From Tritrichomonas musculus (Eukaryota; Parabasalia; Tritrichomonadida; Tritrichomonadidae), in contig JAPFFF010000003.1 in the NCBI GenBank assembly GCA_039105265.1, forward strand, positions 4,898,001-4,962,000: a stretch of 64,000 nt of DNA. Direction: 5' to 3'. A model generated the notes under the pieces. The model was not told the DNA's origin and searched no databases. It worked only from the letters and a program-made list of their open reading frames with translations. The translations under genes and the position numbers were made by a program. Each line of letters opens with the position of its first letter. Positions within the stretch are counted from its first letter, which is position 1. Positions 1 through 9,470 of this stretch are shown piece after piece.

Positions 1-99
1 AGCTTGACAAAGAGCAATAAAAGCTTCTTCTGTTGGTTCTTCTGGTGGATTTGAATTAATACGCTTTAGATTATCGTTTACATATTGACTATTCGTCAT
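1..99 (-). CDS. N-terminal fragment of unknown protein, cut by window edge
   Basis: An ATG at 97-99 opens a reading frame on the minus strand that runs off the left end of the window after 33 codons (begins MTNSQYVNDNLKRINSNPPE). It has no stop, and its polar, charged, proline-containing composition looks like real coding sequence against an AT-rich background. The family is not recognised. It lies in tandem with the capping protein gene upstream of it, with about 360 bp between them. The remainder lies outside the window. Confidence 0.45.
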   Translation of the reverse strand, partial: MTNSQYVNDNLKRINSNPPEEPTEEAFIALCQA

Positions 100-458
100 A
101 TTAATATATATTTAACCTATAACGATCAAAATAATACAATTATTCAAAAGAGTGAATTGCTAATAAAATACATATATTTCTTTAGATAGATATCAAAAAA
201 AAATAAAAATAGTAAAAAAATATATATTGAAATTGTTTGGAAGATATTGAACCTTGAAAAGATCATCTTCTTTCCAATTATTCATGAATTCATCTGATGA
301 ATTTAAAAGTTAGAATGATATTCGTCAGCAAATATTTCTGATAGTTAACAAGAGCTATTTTTATGAAAATAATTAAGAAAGTTCAAAATTTTAAATAAGA
401 TAAATAATGAATTTTAAAAAATTTGCAATAATGAAAAGAAAAAAAATATGATAATATC
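100..458. other. AT-rich intergenic region
   Basis: Spacer between two minus-strand genes. It consists of AT-rich sequence with A-runs and no ORF of note. No RNA gene or convincing repeat was seen. Confidence 0.6.
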
Positions 459-1274
459 TTACTTGTTGGTCTCCATAAAAGCTTGCATCATAAGGTCTTG
501 GGCTGAAGCACCACCAGATGATCCCTTTAAATATGATAAAATTTCTTTCATCTTTCCAACATAAATCTGTTTCAATTTTTCCATGAAGCCGGAAGTGCTA
601 TCTTCAATCATTGATCCGATTTGAATCAAGTGATCTTTTGCTGTTGTTCCTTGAAGTGTTGCATTATTAATCTTTCTTTCAGAGCATCCTCCAGACAATT
701 TAAGCGGTGTGTTCATGCTTGTATCGATTTCTAACTGCATTAATATTGAGCTGACCATATTGTAATTGAATGAATTTTGTCCTTTCCTTGAAACTTCAAT
801 TACATCAGTGCAGTTGATGGATCCTCTGATTGTTGTTGACATATCACGTAATGTATCTTCAAGATCCTTTTTAACAAAGACGCCAACTCCAAAAACATCA
901 TCATCGTCGCCAGGCCATGCATAAACTGATAAAACGCCAGTATTAAAATATTGATGTAAATAAGTTCTGAATCCTGTTTGAGCTAATATTTCAATTTCAC
1001 GAAGTTTTTGAGGGATCTCAAGCCCTTCGTAATCAAGTGCAGGATAATATTGATTTGAAAAAGGTGAACGATATGAATCGCCATCTCTATTATAGTCGCA
1101 TTTGATGTATAATTGTTTATTTGTAGGATCAACTGCGGTCTGAAGAGGAATGTCGGTAGTTGATAAAATATCTTCGGTAAGCTCTTCGTTCAACCTAATG
1201 ACATCGTACATACGAGGTTCAATGTCAGAAGGAGGAACATGTCTGAGAAGGTCATATGCTGCATCACAGCTCAT
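459..1274 (-). CDS. CAPZB: F-actin-capping protein subunit beta (CapZ beta)
   Basis: This 271-aa protein is the beta subunit of the CapZ heterodimer, which caps actin filament barbed ends in the cytosol. The diagnostic block CDYNRDGDSYRSPFSNQYYP at about residue 59 is close to the CapZ beta signature CDYNRDGDSYRSPWSNKY. The N-terminal LLRHVPPSDIE matches the family's LLRRLPPQNIE, and the C-terminal helix (KLKQIYVGKMKEIL) matches the NEIYFGKTKDIV region. Length is typical of the family (about 270-280 aa). The loop WPGDDDDVFGVGVFVKK corresponds to the family's WDxxxGFAGVxLxKK. The ATG at 1274 gives the conserved N-terminus and is preceded by a TCATTA initiator-like motif. The alpha subunit is not in the window. 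Confidence 0.93.
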   Translation of the reverse strand: MSCDAAYDLLRHVPPSDIEPRMYDVIRLNEELTEDILSTTDIPLQTAVDPTNKQLYIKCDYNRDGDSYRSPFSNQYYPALDYEGLEIPQKLREIEILAQTGFRTYLHQYFNTGVLSVYAWPGDDDDVFGVGVFVKKDLEDTLRDMSTTIRGSINCTDVIEVSRKGQNSFNYNMVSSILMQLEIDTSMNTPLKLSGGCSERKINNATLQGTTAKDHLIQIGSMIEDSTSGFMEKLKQIYVGKMKEILSYLKGSSGGASAQDLMMQAFMETNK

Positions 1275-1291
1275 TTTGATTTTGAATTATT

Positions 1292-1297
1292 TAATGA
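1292..1297 (-). promoter_or_regulatory. Initiator-like motif TCATTA of the capping protein gene
   Basis: On the minus strand the sequence reads TCATTA ending 17 nt before the ATG. This fits the trichomonad initiator TCA(+1)Y(T/A), which gives very short 5' UTRs; here the UTR would be about 20 nt. The assignment rests on motif and distance only. Confidence 0.5.
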
Positions 1298-1897
1298 AAA
1301 TCAAGAAAGATGAAAAAATTTTCAAAAGACAAAACAGTAACAAAAGAAAATATTGATTATATCTCATAAAAAAATGATATTCTTTTCATTAAAATCAAAA
1401 TTTAATTAAATATGAATAGTGGATAATAAATAAGACTCAAAACAATATTTCATATCTATTAAAATCATTTCAATATTAGTATTTCAAAAATATTTTTATT
1501 TTTATGAGAGGTGCACCTCAGGTGTAAGAACCAATAAATTTTTATGAGAAGTTCGGGAGATAAAAAATTTTTTACAAATTCTTTATATTATGAGATATTT
1601 TTTAAACGATTGAATAGTATTTTTAACTGCTCAAAATCTTGTAAAACAAAAATATATCGATAACGTTCTCATGAATATAGAATTTTATGGCTTTGAATGA
1701 AGCCAGAATGAAGTTCAGTTGAAAAGTTGATTTTCCATTATATTTAACAAGTTAATCTGAAATAATATTACGTACTTTTCTTTGTTTTTTGAAATAAAAC
1801 AATTGAACAAATTACTATTGAAAATCTCTCAACTTTTTCTATGTGTTCTTAGAAAAAAATCTTTTGAATTCTTTTATAAAAAAATTTGAACTAAAAA
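1298..1897. other. Divergent intergenic region with a 12-bp palindrome
   Basis: AT-rich spacer between the minus-strand capping protein gene and the plus-strand secreted protein gene, so it should hold both promoters. Positions 1508-1519 read GAGGTGCACCTC, a perfect 12-bp GC-rich palindrome in very AT-rich surroundings. No coding sequence is supported. Confidence 0.5.
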
Positions 1898-3004
1898 ATG
1901 ATGAATATCCTTTTTGTATTATTAACATTTATTCATTCACGTGGACCAAGAACAATACATATTGACCCAAATTATGATGGTGACTGTTTTGAAACGCCAT
2001 GCGCAATGAAAACCGCAACATTAATTGTTAGAGCAGCTGATACAGTTATATTTCCTCCTACTGTAATCCGTCCAAATAATTATCCATCCGAATTTTCTGA
2101 TTTATTTATTCAGCTTACTCTAATGAATACGACAGTTATTTCAAAAGGAACGGTTGTTGATGGAACCTATTTAGCTGGTGATATGTTATTCCAAGTAACA
2201 AGTCACCCTGTTTATACTTGGACAATTTTTCATAACTGGACTTTTAGGCACTTTTCAAAACCTATTTTTACTCGTCAATACACATGGTCAACTGGCCCTT
2301 TTTTGATATTTAGAGACTGCGTTTTTGAAGATTGCCAATATGATCTTTTTATTATGAAAGGTGGAACTATTTTTTTTGAAAACTGTCAATTCAAAAATAT
2401 TTCTGGTCGTCCGATAAAAGCAGTTTCGGAACTTCGTGTTGATTTCACAGATTGCATATTCGAATCAACGCAAGCATTGTTTTTCCATGGAAGTGATGCA
2501 TCATTTGTAAATTGCAAGTTTTCTAACATTAAGGGACAGAGAGGAGGTGCTATTTATACAGCAAAAAGTACATTATTCGTTAATAGATGTTCGTTTTCGA
2601 ATTGCCTAGCAGAAGCAAATGGAGGAGCAATATATATTCGTGAATCAAGTGAAAATTTTGAAACAGAAATCCAGGATTCCTGTTTCATTCACAATCATGC
2701 TAAAATTAATGGCAGCGACATTTATGTTTATCTTTCACGAATTGAACTCTCAGGTGAGAATTGTTTTACTCAAAGCTTTGAAGAAAGCGTTTATAGCTTT
2801 TCTAGTGAGGTCTCGATTCAAAATAATAAATCAGTAATAATCGACGATAAATGCTTTGATTGCCTGAAGAAGAAACCTGCTGAAGTCTTAGAAAATGATT
2901 ACACGCCAACTGATACAAACAAATGGTATCAATTTGATGATTTGAAGCCGGGTACCACTATTCAGCTTGATGAAGAAGAAGATGAAGATGATGATAATTT
3001 CTAA
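1898..3004 (+). CDS. Secreted protein with beta-helix / Pmp-like repeats
   Basis: The 368-aa protein begins with a hydrophobic signal peptide (MMNILFVLLTFIHS). The body shows repeated short beta-strand and turn units with Cys-containing motifs such as FRDCVFEDCQYDLF, FENCQFKNIS, FVNCKFSNIKGQRGGAIY and FSNCLAEANGGAIYI. The GGAIY and xNCxF patterns are typical of right-handed parallel beta-helix proteins, including chlamydial-type polymorphic membrane protein repeats that trichomonads also carry. The C-terminus is an acidic tail (DEEEDEDDD) with no transmembrane segment, so the protein is probably secreted or ER-lumenal. A pectate-lyase-like fold is inferred; no catalytic residues were identified. 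Confidence 0.7.
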   Translation: MMNILFVLLTFIHSRGPRTIHIDPNYDGDCFETPCAMKTATLIVRAADTVIFPPTVIRPNNYPSEFSDLFIQLTLMNTTVISKGTVVDGTYLAGDMLFQVTSHPVYTWTIFHNWTFRHFSKPIFTRQYTWSTGPFLIFRDCVFEDCQYDLFIMKGGTIFFENCQFKNISGRPIKAVSELRVDFTDCIFESTQALFFHGSDASFVNCKFSNIKGQRGGAIYTAKSTLFVNRCSFSNCLAEANGGAIYIRESSENFETEIQDSCFIHNHAKINGSDIYVYLSRIELSGENCFTQSFEESVYSFSSEVSIQNNKSVIIDDKCFDCLKKKPAEVLENDYTPTDTNKWYQFDDLKPGTTIQLDEEEDEDDDNF

Positions 3005-3348
3005 CTTTTTGACTTTTATATATTATTTTGTATTTAGATTAAAATTTTTGTATTATTATTTTAAATCATTATATCTAACTCTATTAATCACTGATAAACA
3101 AGAGTTATAACTCAGCCTTTTTTTGGTGGCTTTGAATTGTAATGATAATCATTTGATATCGTCACCAAACAGACTTAGATAGATAGAAGCACCAAGTATT
3201 AAAATATCATATGCATAAATTCGAAAATTGCAGATATTCGGTAACATATTAAAATTGCAGATAATTGCTTAGTAAAATGTTTTAATTATTTTATGTAATT
3301 ACATAAATATTATTATGGCACGTTTTGAAACACAAAAAAAAATAAGCA
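3005..3348. other. Convergent intergenic region
   Basis: AT-rich DNA between the 3' ends of the secreted protein gene and the U2AF35 gene. Apart from short A/T runs that could serve 3' processing, nothing recognisable is present. Confidence 0.5.
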
Positions 3349-4032
3349 TTATGCATAAGTTGTTTTCTGTTTGACCAAAAATTTTGATCTTCCTTGAAGA
3401 AGCTCGTAAGGAGAATCTGGAATATATTCGTCTCTTTGAGGTCTTAATGGTACTGGCGTAGTTTTAGGACCACGAGGAAAGCATTGCATCAAAACATGCT
3501 TAGAAGCTGGAATTGGATGTATATAATTGCAAACAGATCCACGAATACAACTCTCTTCTTTGCAAACAGAAGTTGAAAGTTTTTCAACTGGGATAAATGA
3601 TGAATGAACTATTCTTCCTGCATAATAACGTCCTTCTAAAGCTTTATGAGCAGCAACAGCGCCATCAACTTCACTAAACCTAACATAAACATTTCCATGT
3701 AAGTGTGTAGTAAGATTTCCTGCAACAAACATATCTTCAACCTGGCCAAAAAGTTTTAGCTCAAGGCATACATCCATAAAAAAAGCATCAAAAGAATCCA
3801 ATTTATAATCCTCATCTAAAACTAAATCATCTTCATTTTCTAAAAATGAAGAAAAAAGTTCAGGATTTGGATATAAATGATGGAAAACAAGGCATCTACT
3901 CATTGGTGTTGATAAATGAAGTAATTGGCAATAATCTTCTTTTGGGCAATGGCCAGTTTTTTCATAATTGTAGCATATTGAAAGATCTTTTTCTCTACTT
4001 TTTGTTGGGTCTGGTTGTTGGCTTGTTGTCAT
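3349..4032 (-). CDS. U2AF1: U2 snRNP auxiliary factor small subunit (U2AF35-like)
   Basis: This 227-aa nuclear splicing factor recognises the AG at 3' splice sites. Its order is CCCH zinc finger, U2AF-homology RRM, CCCH zinc finger. Finger 1 is C-x8-C-x5-C-x3-H (from CYNYEKTGHC). The central RRM carries FFMDVCLELKLFGQVEDMFV and GNVYVRFSEVDGAVAAHKAL, aligning with EEVFTEMEEKYGEVEEM and GNVYVKF in U2AF35. Finger 2 reads CKEESCIRGSVCNYIH, giving C-x4-C-x5-C-x3-H, with the first spacing shorter than the usual seven. There is no RS tail; the protein is close to the core length. It implies a working spliceosome, in line with the intron in the PP5 gene of this window. The start ATG at 4032 leaves a short Lys/Arg-containing leader before finger 1. 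Confidence 0.9.
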   Translation of the reverse strand: MTTSQQPDPTKSREKDLSICYNYEKTGHCPKEDYCQLLHLSTPMSRCLVFHHLYPNPELFSSFLENEDDLVLDEDYKLDSFDAFFMDVCLELKLFGQVEDMFVAGNLTTHLHGNVYVRFSEVDGAVAAHKALEGRYYAGRIVHSSFIPVEKLSTSVCKEESCIRGSVCNYIHPIPASKHVLMQCFPRGPKTTPVPLRPQRDEYIPDSPYELLQGRSKFLVKQKTTYA

Positions 4033-4243
4033 ATCTCTAGTTGAAATTTAATTAATGTTTAGCAAAAATTTTAAAAATTATTAAAAAATTTGGTTAACGA
4101 TATTGATATGTCAAACTTAACTTAAGATTGCAAGACCAATTTTTTAATTCAAAAAACTACGTTAAAATAAAAATTAAAAACAAAATTATATTTTTTCTTT
4201 TACTTTTATATTCAATTACAACACATTATTTGATTAACAAACT

Positions 4244-7200
4244 TTATTTCTTTTTGAGTCTCTGGAAGAAAGACATGTTAGGTGCGGAAAATTCCATAAT
4301 CTTCTTATCCATATTCATCAATATGACTTTTCCTTCAGCCTTCCAAACAAAATCAGATACCACAGTTCCTCTTGGTAAAATCTCTATCGCATCAATTGAA
4401 AAAGCTTCTCTGGAATGTCCGGAATTTGGTGAAATCCAAGAAAATGAATATTCATTTTCTAAAACAACAACAACAAATCTTGAACCGTTCGGAGAAACCG
4501 ATAAACAAGAAATAGGATGCTTAGTAATCTGCTGCTTCCAAGTAATAAGAGTAGTTTCTCTCGAAAAAACGATGATTTCACCTGTTTCTGATCCGAATAC
4601 TAAATAATTTTTGCAAGCAGCGAAATACGATATCTTTTTATCAATTATATCAAATATTCTGTCAAGATCAATTGAAATTCCTTTTCGGCTAGAAGCAAGA
4701 ATATGAGTAATTAAAGTCAAAAGAATATCTCGATTTGGATTCATCCAACGATCAAACAATGCTTCACAAAGTTCTGGACAGTAAGGGGTCATAACCCCTA
4801 CATCGAAGAAATCAATTGGCTTAACGATTCCAAATCCTGCAATTTTATTGTACGAAATTTTCTTTGAAATTGTCGCATCGACCATTGAAATGAAGAAAGA
4901 TTGATAATCATCGAAATAAACAGAAAATTGTTCAAAACAATTCAGCATTAAATCCAAAATTTCGGGGATTTCAATTACAACAGGGAATATGCTTTGAGCA
5001 CATTTTTTGCCGAAATTCTTGTTCAGTTTGTATTTTGTGCAATGAATAAATACGAATGGAAGAATTGCTTTCCAAGTTGTGAAATAATTTTCAACATTAT
5101 AAATAATAACGTTAGATTCTGATTCTGATAAATGGCTCATTATTTCCTGAATTAAATTAATAACAATACTTCTTAAGAATGGAGATGGAAATAGCAAATA
5201 ATTTGCAATAACTAGTGGTGATGGTGTAACTGAATCTGGTAATTGATTAGCTGTTGTTATTTGAGAGACCGATGAAACGAGTGCCAAGTTTTCATCATTG
5301 TTGACTCCAACAAAACAAGCTGCAGTTGCTGATGCAGCAACAGAATGTATAGCTGAAAGAAGTGGTGAAAATTTGAATGCAATGACGTTAGTAGTTTTTT
5401 CTGTTGATTTTTCAATTTCTTTTTGGCTTTGTAAGCTAAAAGGAAGCGATACCGTATAATTATCACCGCCAATTGCATAATTAAATGATTCAAGAAGTCC
5501 AATATCTCCTGCAACTTTAATTCTTGAACTACCAATATGACATCTCCATAAAATAATTAATGAGAAAAATATTGGATCGTTTTGGATATTTAGCGTTTCA
5601 TAACATTTGTAAGCTTCAAGAAAATCAAAAATGTCGAGAACAATCGCAAAAGTTTGACAATTTGGCATGATAAGTGGAACGATCTTTGAAAACATCGATT
5701 TTTCTTTTCTTTTCCGCTTTGCTAGAGTTGATTTGTCATGTAATGATGAATCTGATCGACTTGACGATGGTGCTGTAGTGTTGTTTCCTAAATCAGAAGC
5801 AGCTGTTTCTCCAATTCTCTTTATTTTCTTAGATTTTCGTTTAGAAACGAGTTGTCCATCGATGTTCCATGTGTAAATTGATGAGCTTTCGCATCTTGAA
5901 TGAAGAAGGCCATTTAAGTAAAGAACTTCGACAACTGGTGAGTTATGACCACTGCATAATATAATTGATTGTAATTGTGATATTGAAATAACTGAAAATG
6001 CAGATAGTTGGCCAATGACAATAATCCATTCTTTCTCTTCAATGTATGTAACCTCTCTAACTGGTTCACAAAGATCATGGAATGAAGCTAAAAGCTTATC
6101 TCCCCATGCTTTGACTGAGCCATCGTTTGAAAATGAGAAAAAGGTGTTGCCATTAGGAGAACTGAATAAAAGATTGGCGCCTGGATGAACACCAAGCTTT
6201 TGAGAGTCGAGAAATACTTCGCCTTCAACGGTAATTCTGGCTTCATGAACGATTGGATCTCCTAATGCACATCTACAGCGAATCTTTGCAGTGAAATACA
6301 TTGATAAGTCGCAATCACAATCTCCTTGTGGACTGTTTAAAACAAGGAAAGAATCTCTAGGAGAAGTAATAACAAAACCTTCAGCAGTTACTATTGTTGC
6401 TGTATCAAGTGTATTATTTTGGGAATGGTCGATTGAATAAACAAGTTCAGGTGGTTTGTGAAGCTTACGTGTATCTGATGGGGCATCAATCATGATGGTT
6501 GGTTCAATTCGCTTCTTTTCAGATAAAGATGATATGTAATAAAAAGAATGGTTTGTTCTCATTCTATTGAAAATTTGTGTAGAATTTGATTGATCAACTT
6601 TCCATACTTCAACCCTTCCCGCTATAGTTGTGATGTAAAACATTGAATCATTAACCCACTTTGCAATTACAAAACTATCTTCCGGTGATGATATTTTTTG
6701 TGAAAATAGGACATCGTCTGAATCAAATAAATACCATTCTTCTGAAGTTAAGACTAACATATACATGAGGGATGGTGATAAAACAGCCCGATAAAAATTA
6801 AAGTTATTGGATTGCCCATTATCAATATTAATTTTGAGGTTGTAGTAGCATTCAACTGATTTATCTATTTGAAAAACTGCGATAGATCCATCAGCACATG
6901 CTACAGAATGAAGAAAATGATTGCATTCGATTGATGTGATAATTGATGGGAAACCAGAGATTCGAAGTATCAAAGTGCTATTTGTTAAATCAGCAATTTC
7001 AACTGTACCATAATCTTGAGACGCAAGCATAAGCATCCGATTTGATTCATGAGGTGCTAAGTCGTATGAGTTTTCTGAGAAAAGGAATTCGCTATTATAA
7101 ACAATTGTTAAATCTTCAACAGAAATTAAAGATAACGTTCCGTCGGTAGATAATGAAGCAACGCAAGAACGATAAATGAACTTATCACAAATAGCAATAG

Positions 7201-7495
7201 ATGTTATACTTGACTTATGTCCAAAAAGTAAAGAAATTGGTTTCATTGAAGGTTTATTTGTTTCTTTTGAAACGTAGATTTTATAAGCGACGATTGTTCC
7301 TGAGTCAGTTCCTCCGAATAATACAGATGATATTCCTGGATCTGACCAAATGCTGCTTTTTGACATACGAAAATTATTCCAGCTAACGGAAGCAAAGCAC
7401 GAAAATCGGAGAAGAGGGCAGCATTGATCTTCCCAGCAGTGAAAACAAACAGAAAGAGGAGAAGGATATTGAAGATTCTTCTCGAAATTATCCAT
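4244..7495 (-). CDS. Large WD40-repeat protein, possibly WDR7/rabconnectin-3beta-like
   Basis: The protein is 1083 aa with two beta-propeller regions: N-terminal WD-like repeats (about residues 45-560, e.g. FGGTDSGTIVAYKI, NDGSVKAWGDKL, SSSIYTWNIDGQL), a charged linker (KRKSKKIKR, KRKRKEKS), a helical middle, and a short C-terminal WD block (about 990-1080, e.g. LVFGSETGEIIVF and ISCLSVSPNGSRFVVVV). This split arrangement and the ending FVWKAEGKVILMNMDKK recall WDR7/rabconnectin-3beta, which works with V-ATPase regulators, but the match is weak. It is safest described as a WD40 scaffold. The ATG at 7495 follows a TCATTC initiator-like motif. No signal peptide is visible. Confidence 0.7.
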   Translation of the reverse strand: MDNFEKNLQYPSPLSVCFHCWEDQCCPLLRFSCFASVSWNNFRMSKSSIWSDPGISSVLFGGTDSGTIVAYKIYVSKETNKPSMKPISLLFGHKSSITSIAICDKFIYRSCVASLSTDGTLSLISVEDLTIVYNSEFLFSENSYDLAPHESNRMLMLASQDYGTVEIADLTNSTLILRISGFPSIITSIECNHFLHSVACADGSIAVFQIDKSVECYYNLKINIDNGQSNNFNFYRAVLSPSLMYMLVLTSEEWYLFDSDDVLFSQKISSPEDSFVIAKWVNDSMFYITTIAGRVEVWKVDQSNSTQIFNRMRTNHSFYYISSLSEKKRIEPTIMIDAPSDTRKLHKPPELVYSIDHSQNNTLDTATIVTAEGFVITSPRDSFLVLNSPQGDCDCDLSMYFTAKIRCRCALGDPIVHEARITVEGEVFLDSQKLGVHPGANLLFSSPNGNTFFSFSNDGSVKAWGDKLLASFHDLCEPVREVTYIEEKEWIIVIGQLSAFSVISISQLQSIILCSGHNSPVVEVLYLNGLLHSRCESSSIYTWNIDGQLVSKRKSKKIKRIGETAASDLGNNTTAPSSSRSDSSLHDKSTLAKRKRKEKSMFSKIVPLIMPNCQTFAIVLDIFDFLEAYKCYETLNIQNDPIFFSLIILWRCHIGSSRIKVAGDIGLLESFNYAIGGDNYTVSLPFSLQSQKEIEKSTEKTTNVIAFKFSPLLSAIHSVAASATAACFVGVNNDENLALVSSVSQITTANQLPDSVTPSPLVIANYLLFPSPFLRSIVINLIQEIMSHLSESESNVIIYNVENYFTTWKAILPFVFIHCTKYKLNKNFGKKCAQSIFPVVIEIPEILDLMLNCFEQFSVYFDDYQSFFISMVDATISKKISYNKIAGFGIVKPIDFFDVGVMTPYCPELCEALFDRWMNPNRDILLTLITHILASSRKGISIDLDRIFDIIDKKISYFAACKNYLVFGSETGEIIVFSRETTLITWKQQITKHPISCLSVSPNGSRFVVVVLENEYSFSWISPNSGHSREAFSIDAIEILPRGTVVSDFVWKAEGKVILMNMDKKIMEFSAPNMSFFQRLKKK

Positions 7496-7511
7496 TCTCT
7501 TTCCGATGTTT

Positions 7512-7517
7512 GAATGA
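7512..7517 (-). promoter_or_regulatory. Initiator-like motif TCATTC of the WD40 gene
   Basis: Minus-strand TCATTC lies about 17 nt before the ATG at 7495. It resembles the trichomonad initiator, although the last base departs from the strict consensus. Confidence 0.35.
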
Positions 7518-8120
7518 ATTCAAAATAAGTTAAAACTTTATCAATTTTTCAATAGCGAAATTTTTCCTCAATTTTTATGAAAACGTAAGTATTCAAGAAA
7601 TTATAAAATATATGATATTGTAACTTATTGCTACGGTTTTGGGAAAAATTGATTGTTTTTGCTAGCACCTCTCAAAATTGATTGTTTTTGGTAAACAATC
7701 CAACTATAATTGGCTAGAATTCATTCATATATGGCTTTTTATTTTGAATATTAATAATGTATATCTTTTTTATTTCAAAAAAATGATAATGTTCCAGGAT
7801 ATTTTTATTTCTTAATTATCAATTAGATAACTTTTTGATTAATATTATTGAATTTTTTGTGATAAATTATTTAAAAAGTTGGTAAACAATCAATACATAA
7901 CATTTCTGATTTTTCCTGATAAATCTAAAATTAGGTTTACAATTTGATAATCAATTAACAAATTTAAAAAAGTGTTAATTCTGATATCGATTATCAAAAT
8001 AGCAATCCTAAATGCAAATAAAGAAATCTTTTATAAAAGAGTCGAAATTCATTTTATTATACAAAACAATTAGATAATATAACCCGCATTATATTTTCTT
8101 TCATTACAATTGACAGAATT
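7518..8120. other. AT-rich intergenic region
   Basis: Spacer between two minus-strand genes. A short phrase 'attgattgtttttg' occurs twice near 7648-7692 and a related 'ggtaaacaatc' also twice (about 7690 and 7881), suggesting small degenerate duplications. No gene or structured RNA was seen. Confidence 0.4.
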
Positions 8121-9470
8121 TTAATGTTCGTCAACTTGATCTAATAAATGACTCTGGCTGATCTTTAATGCATCGTCATCTTTTTTCTGAGAAGAATTTT
8201 TTGAAGATTCATCTTTCTGATTTTTTGGAGCATGACAAATCTCAACAATTGATTCAAAAAACATTCTTCTCTTTTTCTTAGGAGCTTTTTCATTTGGGTC
8301 ATTATCTTGATTGTTGGCAATTCCTTCATCACATTTGGTAAACCTTGATTTTCGTTTCTTAAAAATAATGAAAGATATAATGGCAACAATTGAAATGACT
8401 AAAACAACGGCAAGAACCACAGTGAGAACTATCCATCCTGGTGAATATTCCGAATAAGAAAATGCAGGAATTGTTGCATATTTAGAACTTGAGGTCCATA
8501 ATCTTCCGAATTTTTTACTTTTAACCAGGTTTGAATTTTCATCAATTTCCAAATAAACTTCAAGCCTCCTTTCTTTTAAGCTGCTGTTTGAAATCGTTTC
8601 TTTTCGTACTAAATTATAATTCTTATTAGTGAAAAAATTGAGTGTTTGAGGTTCTTCTTCTGTAGTCTTTTTTTGGATACTTAAATCTCCAGTGAAGTTC
8701 ATTGAGCATCTCCTTGAATTTCGAAAATTAAGATAATCTTCCTCTTCGTCAAGACTCATGTCAATATTGTACGATTGGGATCCAGGGAGTCCGTTAAAAT
8801 ATTGAATATGGCGGTGGCATGGATATCTGCTGCGATTATAAACTCTAGGTTCCAAGAATTTTAATGTATCTTGCTTTGAATTTGAAATTATTCGTAAAGT
8901 TGATCTTTCATGAAATATTATTGAGCCAAAAGATAATGCTGCATTATTTTTTAATGCTTTAAGTTGAACTTGCCCTAAATATCGTCCAAAATAAAATCCA
9001 ATTATGTTGTCTTTTTCTTTGTAGGGGCCATCTTCTATTATTATAGTTTGATTACCCTCATTCTTTGTTCGGAAATTAGATATGGATTGATTGTTCTGCC
9101 TTTTAAAATCTGTAAAGATTTTCTGAGAATCTTTGCTAATTAAATTTGTAAATGAATTCTTATCTGATTCATTTATTTTTTTCGGCCTAGTATCAATACG
9201 GAAGGTTTTTGCTTCAAAATTATTCCAAGTATGAAAAATAATTGACATGTAAATGCTTGAAGCATTTACACAAATTACTGTTCCCTTTTTAATATTCTTT
9301 TTACTATAAATCACAGGATTTTTGGCGCTTGTGTTTAAGTCAACATATTCATTACAGGTATCTCCATCGTTTGAATTTAAAGTAGATGTCTCTTCTGATA
9401 ATTGCCTAATTGGTGATATTCCTCTAGTGTTGAAAAGGAATGAAACTAAAGTAGACCAGAGAAAGAACAT
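8121..9470 (-). CDS. Predicted type I membrane protein, unknown family
   Basis: This 449-aa protein has an N-terminal hydrophobic segment (MFFLWSTLVSFLF) that fits a signal peptide. An ectodomain of about 340 residues follows with several potential N-glycosylation sites. A strong transmembrane segment (GWIVLTVVLAVVLVISIVAI... , about 350-373) is followed by a basic stop-transfer KKRKSR and a hydrophilic tail rich in Lys, Asp and Ser. No domain is recognised. Trichomonad genomes contain many such single-pass surface or endomembrane proteins. The tail KKDDD-type clusters carry no clear sorting motif. Confidence 0.65.
   Translation of the reverse strand: MFFLWSTLVSFLFNTRGISPIRQLSEETSTLNSNDGDTCNEYVDLNTSAKNPVIYSKKNIKKGTVICVNASSIYMSIIFHTWNNFEAKTFRIDTRPKKINESDKNSFTNLISKDSQKIFTDFKRQNNQSISNFRTKNEGNQTIIIEDGPYKEKDNIIGFYFGRYLGQVQLKALKNNAALSFGSIIFHERSTLRIISNSKQDTLKFLEPRVYNRSRYPCHRHIQYFNGLPGSQSYNIDMSLDEEEDYLNFRNSRRCSMNFTGDLSIQKKTTEEEPQTLNFFTNKNYNLVRKETISNSSLKERRLEVYLEIDENSNLVKSKKFGRLWTSSSKYATIPAFSYSEYSPGWIVLTVVLAVVLVISIVAIISFIIFKKRKSRFTKCDEGIANNQDNDPNEKAPKKKRRMFFESIVEICHAPKNQKDESSKNSSQKKDDDALKISQSHLLDQVDEH

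Noticed and set aside
1508-1519. Palindrome GAGGTGCACCTC as a regulatory site
   Set aside because: A perfect 12-bp palindrome but solitary, with no related sites near; listed only as a note.
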